Source: Promicromonosporaceae bacterium (GTDB taxonomy: Bacteria > Actinomycetota > Actinomycetes > Actinomycetales > Cellulomonadaceae). From it: 38,423 nucleotides of DNA. The stretch is from positions 1-38,423 of the forward strand of contig WQZL01000002.1 of NCBI GenBank assembly GCA_009780755.1, written 5' to 3'. Below the pieces are notes generated by a model. The model was not told where the DNA came from and searched no databases. It saw only the letters and a list, made by a program, of their open reading frames with translations. How positions within the stretch are numbered: position 1 is the stretch's first letter; each line of letters opens with the position of its first letter. Positions 17,166 through 24,536 of the stretch are shown here, one piece after another. Both the position numbers and the translations under genes were made by a program.

Positions 17166-19420
17166 TGTTGCTCCCTGGTGCCAGGCGTGCTGTTACGGCC
17201 TCGGTACTGCTTACGACCACCGCCAGGCTGACTAGTGGTCGACGTGGAAATTGGTGAGGTAGGGGTGGGTCTGATCTGCCCAAACCGTTTGACCGGCCCC
17301 GTAGTGGTGCCTCGTCCGGTTGGGTTGAGGGCATACCCGCCTGCCGGGCCTTGCCCACCCCCACCCCCTGGCCGCGACCGGCCACCATCTGTTTCGCCTG
17401 TGGTACTTGGCGCGGGGGGAGTGGGGCCGACGTGAGCACGCTTGGGGGTTTGCGGGCCGCTCGAGGCCGCTCCGGCAATCCCGCCCCCGCCGAGTACGCC
17501 ACCGTCGGTGACCCCGCCGCCCGTGATGCCACCACCGCCAAGCACGCCAGTGGTGCCATCTCCTGGAAGCGAGCCGCTCCCGCCGCCGCGTGGGTCGAAA
17601 ACGCCAGCTGTGTCCGCCCTATCTGACCCATCAAGGCCAGACCAGGGCGCGCCGCCCGTTTCGGAGCCTGGATAATCCGCGCCGCCGAACCCGCCGACGG
17701 GTTCTGTAATTGAGCCGCCCAGGTCGGAGCCCGAAGGACTGAAGCTACCGCTGGTGCTGCCATCCGAGGGGCTGCCTGCGGTTGTATCTGACTGGTCAGC
17801 GCTAGTAGGCCCGCTGATTGGCCCTGGCGCCAGGGAGCTCAAATCACCCGTGTGCCCGCTGGCGCTGTCGGAGGTTGAGCCCTGCCCGCTGGTGTTGCGG
17901 TTTTGGCCAGGGCCACCGAGGCCAAGCGAGCTGTTGCCCGCACCTGGCTGGCCGCTGACCGGCGAGGTATCGGTGGCGTCGGCTTTCCCACCAGCGGATG
18001 CCTTGTTAGCCGACTTCTTGTAGGAGTCGTCGTCGGCCTTGCCCTTGTTGTTCGCCTCTTGAACTTTCCCGGCAAACGATCCGAGCCCGGAGAACGCGCC
18101 CTTGGCCGAGTTGACTGCCCCACCGATAGCTGGCCCTAGGTTGGCGAAAACGAACCCGACGAACTGGAACACCGCCAACGGGGCGGCTACCGCCATCATC
18201 ATCCCGATAATCCCGGTGATCAACGTGTTGAACCCATCGCCTTGCGTGATGAGCAGCAGATTCAGCGACAAGATGCCAGAAATGATGGGCTTGACCAGCA
18301 CGAGAGTGGTCGCCATCTCTAGCCAGCGCACAGACATCGAACGGGTATGCCGGTTCCCGGCTAAGAACAACGCCACCGGCGCCAATGCCGCCAGGAGCAT
18401 CTGCCCGTAGGTGACCAGCGCGAGCACCCCAACCAGGGCGAGCAGCATGATAAACGCCCCGGCTACCACCCCGACGAGCACCAGCCACCCGACCGGGCCT
18501 TTGAGCGTGAGCGCGGCAGTAGCCATCTTGACGGCCATCAACCCACCAGCGGTCATCCCCGAGGCCACTAGGGCCGCACCAGATGGGTCATTGAACATAT
18601 GCACTACCGAGTGCAGGATCTGCGCTGAAGCCCAATCCCCGATACGAATCAAGCGAGCAAAGATAATCAGCGCGGCCATCGTTGCTGGCCACGCGGCCAA
18701 CGCCCACATGGCCCCGGAGATCATCATCGACCCGTTACGGGTCAGCGCGCCCTTAGCGATCTCCAGGACACACAGCGCCAGGGCCGGGAAGATCATCAGC
18801 CCAGCCCACCTAGCGGTCTGGGAAAGCACGATCGCCCACTCAGTGTCATCAATCTGAGTCAACGGGTTATTGACCGCAGCCTCGAACAGCTCAGCTACCC
18901 GGTACAGCGCGTTGATCGACTCACACGAAATCCACCCGCCAATGTCGAACGACATGTTGAACGGGTTGAGGTTGATGTACCCGCCGCAGTCCAACGGCAG
19001 AGTCAGTGGGTCAAACAACTGGTTGGCCAGATCATCACATTCCTGCACGGTATGCCCAAGGACGAGGCATCTAGGCCAAAAGTCCTGCTCGGCAATCTCT
19101 TCTGGCGGGGCAGGGCGCGGGCCACCGCCAGGCCAGGGCGCTCCTGGCCGCAGTTGAACATTTACTCTTGTGATTGAAAAAAGATCGGTGACAACTGTGC
19201 AGTAAGTGTTTAATCTAGTCTCATCATCGATGCACCATTGGGCGACTTGTTCGGGCGTCCAGTCCCAGCCCGGCTCAGCAGTATCAGCGGTATCGGCGGT
19301 AGCTGGTACTTCAAGGCCGATGAGGAAAGCCAGGGCAGCGAAGAGCGCTAGGAAAACACGGCATGCCCGAGCAGCCCACCGGGACGGGGTGGGTTGCTCG
19401 GGCACGACGGTTTTATCCAC
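17162..19420 (-). CDS. VirB6/TrbL-like polytopic membrane protein with Gly-rich tail
   Basis: A protein of 752 residues that starts at GTG. A signal-like N-terminal helix (about residues 15-42, ending ATADTAD) is followed by an extracytoplasmic segment with several cysteines. Six or more transmembrane helices lie between about residues 170 and 440 (for example WLVLVGVVAGAFIMLLALVG). The last 280 residues are a soluble Ser/Gly/Pro-rich region with many GGG and DGS runs, probably disordered. This is the usual plan of the TrbL/VirB6 pore protein of actinobacterial conjugation systems. It begins 10 bases after the upstream pilin-like gene and overlaps the SCO6880-like gene by ATGA. Confidence 0.82.
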   Translation of the reverse strand: MDKTVVPEQPTPSRWAARACRVFLALFAALAFLIGLEVPATADTADTAEPGWDWTPEQVAQWCIDDETRLNTYCTVVTDLFSITRVNVQLRPGAPWPGGGPRPAPPEEIAEQDFWPRCLVLGHTVQECDDLANQLFDPLTLPLDCGGYINLNPFNMSFDIGGWISCESINALYRVAELFEAAVNNPLTQIDDTEWAIVLSQTARWAGLMIFPALALCVLEIAKGALTRNGSMMISGAMWALAAWPATMAALIIFARLIRIGDWASAQILHSVVHMFNDPSGAALVASGMTAGGLMAVKMATAALTLKGPVGWLVLVGVVAGAFIMLLALVGVLALVTYGQMLLAALAPVALFLAGNRHTRSMSVRWLEMATTLVLVKPIISGILSLNLLLITQGDGFNTLITGIIGMMMAVAAPLAVFQFVGFVFANLGPAIGGAVNSAKGAFSGLGSFAGKVQEANNKGKADDDSYKKSANKASAGGKADATDTSPVSGQPGAGNSSLGLGGPGQNRNTSGQGSTSDSASGHTGDLSSLAPGPISGPTSADQSDTTAGSPSDGSTSGSFSPSGSDLGGSITEPVGGFGGADYPGSETGGAPWSGLDGSDRADTAGVFDPRGGGSGSLPGDGTTGVLGGGGITGGGVTDGGVLGGGGIAGAASSGPQTPKRAHVGPTPPAPSTTGETDGGRSRPGGGGGQGPAGGYALNPTGRGTTTGPVKRFGQIRPTPTSPISTSTTSQPGGGRKQYRGRNSTPGTREQQ

Positions 19421-19430
19421 GGCCCTGTGC

Positions 19431-19790
19431 TTAGAACCCGTGTTCTAGGCCAGCAGCCCAAGCAACGATAGCGAACGAGGCACCGACAAGCAGCGCGCCG
19501 ACAGCGCAGGCGATGGCTACACCCCAGCCGATCTGCTGAAGGATGCTGGACTTAGCGAACTTCCCGGCCAAAGCGCCCAGGATGGCGAACACCAGCAGGA
19601 TGCCAAGAACCACTAAGGCAGATGCTTGGATAGCGCCTGCAATATCAACAATGATTCGTTGCCAAGGCATCAGGTCGTGCTGCATGGTCACGCCCAAGTT
19701 GGGCGGAATGTTGCCACTGCCTGAACCGGGGGCGGGTGAGGGGGTGTTGGCGCCCAGCCTGGTGGCTAAGTGTGAGGTGAGGGTGGTCAT
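19431..19790 (-). CDS. VirB2/TrbC-like small membrane protein 1
   Basis: A protein of 119 residues. A Pro/Gly/Ser-rich N-terminal third is followed by two transmembrane helices (about 50-75 and 90-114) separated by a short basic loop (GKFAKSS). This hairpin topology and its place upstream of the TrbL-like gene match VirB2/TrbC-type pilin or channel subunits of Gram-positive transfer systems. A good SD (TTAGGAG, 7 bases) supports the ATG. A second protein of the same architecture follows the same pattern just upstream, so the pair may be a duplication or a two-subunit assembly. Sequence similarity to a named family is too weak to claim. Confidence 0.7.
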   Translation of the reverse strand: MTTLTSHLATRLGANTPSPAPGSGSGNIPPNLGVTMQHDLMPWQRIIVDIAGAIQASALVVLGILLVFAILGALAGKFAKSSILQQIGWGVAIACAVGALLVGASFAIVAWAAGLEHGF

Positions 19791-19831
19791 AGCGGTTCTC
19801 CTAAGGGGTAGGGAGGGTGCAGGTTGTCGGG

Positions 19832-20197
19832 TTAGAAGAGGGTCCAGCCCTCCATTAAGGAATGGCGCAGTGACCAGGCAACGGCTCCGGTGATGGAGCC
19901 GATGATGGTCGCGGCGATCAGGCAGATCAGGGCGCCTTGGATGTAGTCACCTGATGAGCGGCCAAAGGGCTGGATGCCGACCTTGTACGAGATTCCACCG
20001 ACAATGGCCAGGATGAATGCGATGCCGACTATGACGAGCGCAGAATAGATAATGGCTCCGACGAGGTCTTGAAGCCCGCTGTGCATGGAGGCGGTGTGTG
20101 TGCTTCCTTGGGGGTCATTGGTGACCCATTCGAGATTGATTGGCGGGATATCAACGGCGCCGAGTCGGGCTGTCAGAGAAGAGGGGGTGGTTAACAT
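19832..20197 (-). CDS. VirB2/TrbC-like small membrane protein 2
   Basis: A protein of 121 residues with an N-terminal extracytoplasmic segment (INLEWVTNDPQG) and two transmembrane helices (about 48-72 and 88-110) with a small basic loop. It matches the neighbouring 119-residue protein in length, topology and helix spacing. It overlaps the upstream gene by 7 bases, and AGGAG lies within that gene's last codons. Its probable role is a small channel or pilin subunit of the transfer machine. Confidence 0.68.
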   Translation of the reverse strand: MLTTPSSLTARLGAVDIPPINLEWVTNDPQGSTHTASMHSGLQDLVGAIIYSALVIVGIAFILAIVGGISYKVGIQPFGRSSGDYIQGALICLIAATIIGSITGAVAWSLRHSLMEGWTLF

Positions 20198-20946
20198 GTC
20201 GCTCCTGGCATATTCCCGAACGGATGGAGCTGCACGATTCGCACTAGGCCGTCTGCTATGACCATTCCGATCTCACCGGCAACCGCGTTGAACACTGGTG
20301 GTGGTCCATCGTTAGTGTTTTCCCATTGGATACACACGAAGGCCAGCAAGCCACCTGACCCGGACTGAATGGTTGATAACTCAGTGGCGTCAAGAACCAT
20401 CGGGCGAGGATGAATGTCTGCACGTAAAGCACGGTCAGATAGCTCACGCAACAGGTCATCGCCGATATATGTCTGCCCACCATCTGCTAGCCACTGAGCG
20501 TTAGCACGGCCAGCGGCTGCGTCCCACGGAGTAGTCGCTGGTGCGCCAAGCGACCAAGGCTCTACAGAGAGGTCTTCGGGCTGCCAGTAGATAAACGCTT
20601 CGCGCAGCCACGCGAGCGCGATCTGCCAGTTGTCCTGATGCTCTTCAAACGAGATCGGATCAGTAACCGGCTCAGGTGTAGCGGTCGGCTCATATCCGGC
20701 CACCGCATCGTCATCTGGCCCAGGGACAGGGTGGATCGGAGATGCGGCAGTGCCGCCAGGCTCGAAAAGCCCCTCGCTGGCAGTGGGTGTAGGGGCTGGC
20801 TCGACCGGCACGATCACGGCAGGCGAGTAGGCGGCGGTGTTTACGCGTTCTACTTCATCGCTGAACCGCGAGATGGCTAGCCAGCCAACCACTACAGTAA
20901 TCAGCGCTGCCCATACCAGCACGACTGCGCGCCAAAGAAGTCTCAT
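20191..20946 (-). CDS. Bitopic extracytoplasmic transfer protein (VirB8/TcpC-like topology)
   Basis: About 251 residues if started at the ATG at 20946, two bases after the muralytic gene ends; the ORF-track start (20991) would overlap that gene by 43 bases. One signal-anchor helix (LLWRAVVLVWAALITVVVGW) is followed by a Pro/Thr-rich linker and a soluble domain (about residues 95-251) with a Trp-rich helix region and two cysteines. Small bitopic proteins with an external NTF2-like domain (TcpC, VirB8) occupy this position in Gram-positive conjugation systems, so this one may be the structural equivalent. That is inferred from topology and context, not sequence similarity. Confidence 0.68.
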   Translation of the reverse strand: MRLLWRAVVLVWAALITVVVGWLAISRFSDEVERVNTAAYSPAVIVPVEPAPTPTASEGLFEPGGTAASPIHPVPGPDDDAVAGYEPTATPEPVTDPISFEEHQDNWQIALAWLREAFIYWQPEDLSVEPWSLGAPATTPWDAAAGRANAQWLADGGQTYIGDDLLRELSDRALRADIHPRPMVLDATELSTIQSGSGGLLAFVCIQWENTNDGPPPVFNAVAGEIGMVIADGLVRIVQLHPFGNMPGATC

Positions 20947-20948
20947 GT

Positions 20949-22070
20949 CTAGTACCAGCCCCGATCTTGGAAGTGTGCCCAAGCCCCGCAAGGGGTTTGA
21001 TGGCGGTTACGGATGTAGTTCAGGCCCCACCTGATCTGTGAATCAGGCGAAGCAAGCCAGGCATCAGTGGCGGTCTCTGGGTGACAGGTGTTAACCGCTT
21101 GGGGTATCCCGCGGGCGTTTCCGCAACCACTGGCGCAGTCACACCCGCCAGGAGTGCGGTTGATGGCCTCGTGATCCCAACCCGACTCGCGCATCCAAAG
21201 CTCCAGCAGGCATTCCCACTCATCCCCGACCCAGCCCTGCTCGGCAGCGATGGCCTGACCAAGTACCCGGTTTAGCTCAGGGGTATCGCCATGCCCCCCA
21301 GGATTGGGCAAGCAGTCAATGCCGAGTTCTTCTGCGGAAACCCATTCCCAATGCCAAGGCTCAGGCCTTGATCCATCGGCATGTGCCCATGTCGGGTGAA
21401 ACCACCCGAACCGCCCCGCATTAGCGCGCATCCAGTCATGCTCGATACCGAACACGGCAGCAGGACCAGTGAAATCGACCGCGATACCCCACCCATGCCA
21501 AGACTGCCCCGGAGTAGCCGCCAACGGATTAGAAACCATCGCACCCTGCTGGGCGCGAGTCCGATACCCGTTCCCAATCCCAAGTGGGACACCGAACTGC
21601 TCATAGAACGCGGTACGTAGGCCCTGGAGCCCGGCCCAAGCATCACAGTGAAGGAACGCGCCAAACCAGGTCGCGTCTTCTGCAAACGGTGGCGACATCC
21701 TGCACATCAATGGATGCTCCCGATACCGCAAATGCCCAGACTCGGGATACCCGGCTTGCCAGCCCCGCGCGATATTCGGCGGGGTCTGAACGAAAGCATC
21801 TTCGGGCCACAACAACGAAGGATGCGGGCGTGAACCGACGCGATACCAGGACTGAGCTACGCCAAACCAGTTATCTAACTGGTAGTCAGGGAACAGACAC
21901 GGCGCGCTCCAATGAGCGTTACCCGACGATGCCTGGTTCGATGACCCGGCACCCACGAATCCGGCCAGCAGCATCACCAGGAACAACCCCGCAGCGGTAA
22001 CGCCGCCTCCAACGCCGAGTAGCCCAAAGAGTGTCAGACGCCGGATGGCCGAACGTTTACGTCGTTTCAT
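20949..22070 (-). CDS. Bifunctional cell-wall hydrolase of the transfer machine (M15 peptidase plus transglycosylase)
   Basis: About 373 residues from the ATG at 22070, which has GGAGGTG 7 bases upstream; the track start (22118) has no such site. A basic N-terminus and one transmembrane helix (LTLFGLLGVGGGVTAAGLFL and on) export the rest. A VanY-like D,D-peptidase (M15) domain covers about residues 130-260, with the zinc-ligand pattern SWHGWGIAVDF and a later WHWEW. A lytic-transglycosylase/APF-like domain covers about 285-373, with MRESGWD (catalytic Glu), ARGIPQAV and RWGLNYIRNR ending in a GWY terminus. Conjugation systems need such an enzyme to open peptidoglycan for the channel. It is the first gene of the transfer block on the minus strand, so the block's promoter should lie in 22071-22316. 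Confidence 0.88.
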   Translation of the reverse strand: MKRRKRSAIRRLTLFGLLGVGGGVTAAGLFLVMLLAGFVGAGSSNQASSGNAHWSAPCLFPDYQLDNWFGVAQSWYRVGSRPHPSLLWPEDAFVQTPPNIARGWQAGYPESGHLRYREHPLMCRMSPPFAEDATWFGAFLHCDAWAGLQGLRTAFYEQFGVPLGIGNGYRTRAQQGAMVSNPLAATPGQSWHGWGIAVDFTGPAAVFGIEHDWMRANAGRFGWFHPTWAHADGSRPEPWHWEWVSAEELGIDCLPNPGGHGDTPELNRVLGQAIAAEQGWVGDEWECLLELWMRESGWDHEAINRTPGGCDCASGCGNARGIPQAVNTCHPETATDAWLASPDSQIRWGLNYIRNRHQTPCGAWAHFQDRGWY

Positions 22071-22159
22071 GCGCTGACACCTCCGTCCCAAACTCAGCCA
22101 GCTGCAACCGACTAACACCTCAGATCAGGTGACGCAGCCCCGATTCCGATATCAGATCA

Positions 22160-22190
22160 GCATTTGCGCAGGTCAGAACGGCGAAAATGC
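22160..22190 (-). terminator. Imperfect hairpin ahead of the transfer block
   Basis: GCATTTGCGC (22160-22169) and GCGAAAATGC (22181-22190) pair with one mismatch around an 11-base loop. It lies in the 246-base gap between the regulatory/replication chain and the transfer block. It may end the upstream transcript. The rest of the gap holds no convincing ORF and presumably carries the transfer-block promoter. Confidence 0.35.
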
Positions 22191-22316
22191 GTTTTCTGGG
22201 GCGCACACGGGTGAAGTCATTTTGTGATACGGCCTTGCTCTGCTTCTTCGTCTAGTTCTTGTCAGCTCGGGTTGGCGCACATAACAGGAGTGATCCGACT
22301 AGAGCTGCGCCCGCCT

Positions 22317-22604
22317 TTAGTTGTATGGCGTGAAAAACACGCTCCGACCTGCGGCTGGCTCACAAAGCTCTTGCCATATATCAGCTGGCGCATCCATCAG
22401 CTTTGCGGACGGCGTCTGGCGATGATTGCGAAGCACTGGAAGGCCGGCAAGGACTGGTTCAAGGTCATCAAGCAGATCGTGGATGCCGCTTACGTTGTCG
22501 TCGCTTTCCTGTGGCATGGCTCGACAGCACACCTGGTGGCTGGTGCGGCCAAGACTGTTCTCGGTCAATTCGGCCAGGCCATCAATCTGGTCGACCTCGT
22601 GCAT
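22317..22604 (-). CDS. Small acidic protein after the replication-like gene (strand uncertain)
   Basis: A protein of 95 residues that overlaps the upstream gene by 23 bases, as some other members of this chain do. It is acidic and helical in its centre (IHDLLDDLEPVLAGLPVL), with no family I recognise. No good SD is visible. The plus strand over the same bases also reads well from an ATG at 22422 (KAGKDWFKVIKQIVDAAYVV), in exact codon register with this frame, so one of the two is a shadow. I favour the minus strand because of the operon and because the plus frame has no SD and runs on through the next gene. Confidence 0.4.
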   Translation of the reverse strand: MHEVDQIDGLAELTENSLGRTSHQVCCRAMPQESDDNVSGIHDLLDDLEPVLAGLPVLRNHRQTPSAKLMDAPADIWQELCEPAAGRSVFFTPYN

Positions 22605-23940
22605 CGGTTCGTGGTGGTGGCTCGATGGGGGTGGGCTTGGGTCGTCCTACGGTTACTCGGGCGAGGTCGGCTTCGGCGGCGAGGTACGCGGCGGTGTTCC
22701 GGACGCTGGCTGTGTTCATCGGCTGGCCGCCGTTCGCGCGCGCGGCTTGGAGCGCGGCACGAGCTGCAGCGAGTCCTGATGCTCGCACGATGTTCTCCTC
22801 GGTGGTGGGGGAGTGGTTTCGGGTGGCGTCAAGGGCGTGGAGCTCGCGCTGCTGTCTGGTGCCGGCGGCGATCTGCCTGGCCCTGGCTAGGGATCGTTGG
22901 CTCTTGGAAGGCAGTGGTTGGCCGTCGTCGCCCATCCAGGCCACGAAGCGGTACATCAGCCACCTGGCCGGGTGGACGACTCCGTAGGCACCGTAGTGTG
23001 GCGGCCTGGTGTCATCGGGTCGCCAGTCAACGGCGTGGTGGAGGTCAGCTACCGTCCAGTCAGCGGCCAGCCAGGGGCGGATCACGGCCGCGATAGCCCG
23101 CACCGAGGAGCGTCGAAGCACCGGTAACCGGTCTTGGAGGGCTTCGGCGGCCGAAAGGGACATTCTCCGGGCTGCTCTTCGTGTCACCCGCCCGTCACCC
23201 GCCCACGCGTCGTCATTGAAAGCAGCGTCGGTACCTCCCGCCACCGGCTCGCTTGCCGGTGCTGCGCCTACGACCGAGCCAGAAGAACGCGCCCGAAGGG
23301 CGTCCTTCTCTGTTTCGGTCTTGCGCGCGGGTGTGGGATACGTTGTAGTCGTGCTTAGCACGCGGGGGGTCCGAGTTCTTTCCACAGGTTTAGGAACGGC
23401 CAGGACGTATACGGCCGCATCGGCTCGCGGAGGGCCAAACTTGTCGCGGCGAAGCTGCATGCCGGCGGAGCGACCACCGGCTACCACCCCGAGTAGCCCT
23501 TGGGCTTTGAACCAGGCCAGTGCTGAGCCGACGGTGGAGCGAGCCAGGCCGGTTTGTTCCATGAGCCGTGCCCATGTGGGGCGGGTGGTCATCCTGGTCA
23601 AGTCCGCGAACCACGCCAGCACCCCACCAACCGCCAGTAGGTTCGCTTCCCGGTCTGCTCGCACGTTCGCTACCTCGATGGCATGCTGGTAGGCGTTGCG
23701 GAACTGACGGACCGTGGTGGGACGCACACGTCCGGCTGGGATCGCTGCGGTGATCGTCGAGGTAGAGCGCTCCTGCTCACGAGTGGGCCGCCGGGGAAAG
23801 ATGTGCGATCCGCGCGTGTGCTTCTCCCGGACGCAGTCTTTCTGCGGGCAAGGGAGCTTGTCGTCTGTTTCTGGGCGCGCCAAAGACCTCGCCGTAGCGA
23901 GGTGCAGGGTCTCAGAGATCAGGGTCGGGCCGCGGGTCAC
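22582..23940 (-). CDS. Winged-helix protein, likely replication initiator or regulator
   Basis: A protein of 452 residues that starts at GTG and overlaps the upstream stop as GTGA. The N-terminus carries CPQKDC and many basic residues. A winged-helix-like segment lies at about residues 118-150 (PTWARLMEQTGLARSTVGSAL). A linker of about 100 residues rich in Thr/Ala/Pro leads to a second conserved-looking block (about 300-350) with DLHHAVDWRPD, YGVVHPARWLMYRF and PLPSKSQ. Proteins of this build in actinobacterial integrative elements are often annotated as replication initiators or HTH proteins. It could allow the excised element to replicate. No origin iterons were spotted nearby, so the replication role remains inference. 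Confidence 0.65.
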   Translation of the reverse strand: MTRGPTLISETLHLATARSLARPETDDKLPCPQKDCVREKHTRGSHIFPRRPTREQERSTSTITAAIPAGRVRPTTVRQFRNAYQHAIEVANVRADREANLLAVGGVLAWFADLTRMTTRPTWARLMEQTGLARSTVGSALAWFKAQGLLGVVAGGRSAGMQLRRDKFGPPRADAAVYVLAVPKPVERTRTPRVLSTTTTYPTPARKTETEKDALRARSSGSVVGAAPASEPVAGGTDAAFNDDAWAGDGRVTRRAARRMSLSAAEALQDRLPVLRRSSVRAIAAVIRPWLAADWTVADLHHAVDWRPDDTRPPHYGAYGVVHPARWLMYRFVAWMGDDGQPLPSKSQRSLARARQIAAGTRQQRELHALDATRNHSPTTEENIVRASGLAAARAALQAARANGGQPMNTASVRNTAAYLAAEADLARVTVGRPKPTPIEPPPRTDARGRPD

Positions 23941-24137
23941 CGCTTCCCGCGCAAGCCGGCGCGACGGATCGACAACAGGAGCCAGGCCGCCGTGGCGGCT
24001 CCTAACAGGACAGAAAGCGGCAGTGAAGCGCGTTGTTCCTGTCGTCCTTGACAGGAGCTCACACAGTTAACGTGGCTCGTGGGGCATGCATTGTGCCAAT
24101 GCCGCTGGCCTAAATCACGAACGGCCGCTATGCTCAT
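23937..24137 (-). CDS. 66-residue single-helix membrane protein
   Basis: Started at the ATG at 24137, which has a GGGGGTG stretch upstream; the track ORF (to 24320) overlaps better-supported genes. The N-terminal half has three cysteines (NACPTSHVNCVSSC), then one hydrophobic helix (LPLSVLLGAATAAWLLLSI) and a short basic tail (RRAGLRGKR), so the C-terminus should be cytoplasmic. It overlaps the downstream gene as GTGA and the upstream one by 23 bases. No family recognised. Confidence 0.45.
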   Translation of the reverse strand: MSIAAVRDLGQRHWHNACPTSHVNCVSSCQGRQEQRASLPLSVLLGAATAAWLLLSIRRAGLRGKR

Positions 24138-24336
24138 AGCGCACCCCCGGTTCTTGCTGGTAGGTGTTGAACTCCGAGTCGAAGATCGTGTAATCCCTGG
24201 CGACCAAACCGAGACTTTGCGAACTTCGCTCAGCAGAACCCTCGCCCCTGGCGGGGGTTTTTGCGTACCCGCCAAGAACCCCACCACCACCAGCGGTGGG
24301 CAGCGAGAACAACGGGACATCGAACCAGGCGGTCAT
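24115..24336 (-). CDS. Small unidentified protein of the coupled chain
   Basis: 73 residues from the ATG at 24336, which overlaps the upstream stop as ATGA; the longer track start (24360) is less likely for that reason. The composition is protein-like: a hydrophobic opening (MTAWFDVPLFSLP), a Gly run, then a polar C-terminal half ending EPGVRYEHSGRS. No domain recognised. It is kept because both ends fit the chain of stop/start overlaps. Confidence 0.45.
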   Translation of the reverse strand: MTAWFDVPLFSLPTAGGGGVLGGYAKTPARGEGSAERSSQSLGLVARDYTIFDSEFNTYQQEPGVRYEHSGRS

Positions 24337-24536
24337 CGACGACACCTCCCACACGTACACCCCGGCACCACCCGCGAAGGCGCAGCCAGCGCCCCGATGC
24401 CGCCCAGCACAACAAGCACTCCGCCGACAACCAGCGGGAACCGACTACCGGACATGATCGCGATCCCGGCAGTGACCAGCGGCCAGAAAACAAAATCAAC
24501 GGCATACCTGGTAACACGCTCATGATGATGACTCAT
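24333..24536 (-). CDS. 67-residue membrane protein
   Basis: Two short hydrophobic segments (AVDFVFWPLVTAGIAIM and FPLVVGGVLVVLGGIGALAA) are followed by a polar tail with two cysteines (GCTCGRC). The start overlaps the stop of the preceding minus frame as ATGA, and the stop overlaps the next gene as ATGA. Small two-helix proteins of this type are common in actinobacterial elements; no function can be assigned. Confidence 0.5.
   Translation of the reverse strand: MSHHHERVTRYAVDFVFWPLVTAGIAIMSGSRFPLVVGGVLVVLGGIGALAAPSRVVPGCTCGRCRR

Noticed and set aside
22224-23096. 290-residue plus-strand ORF
   Set aside because: The first 66 residues and the last 130 are not protein-like, and the latter oppose the winged-helix gene. 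Only the middle is possible (see finding).
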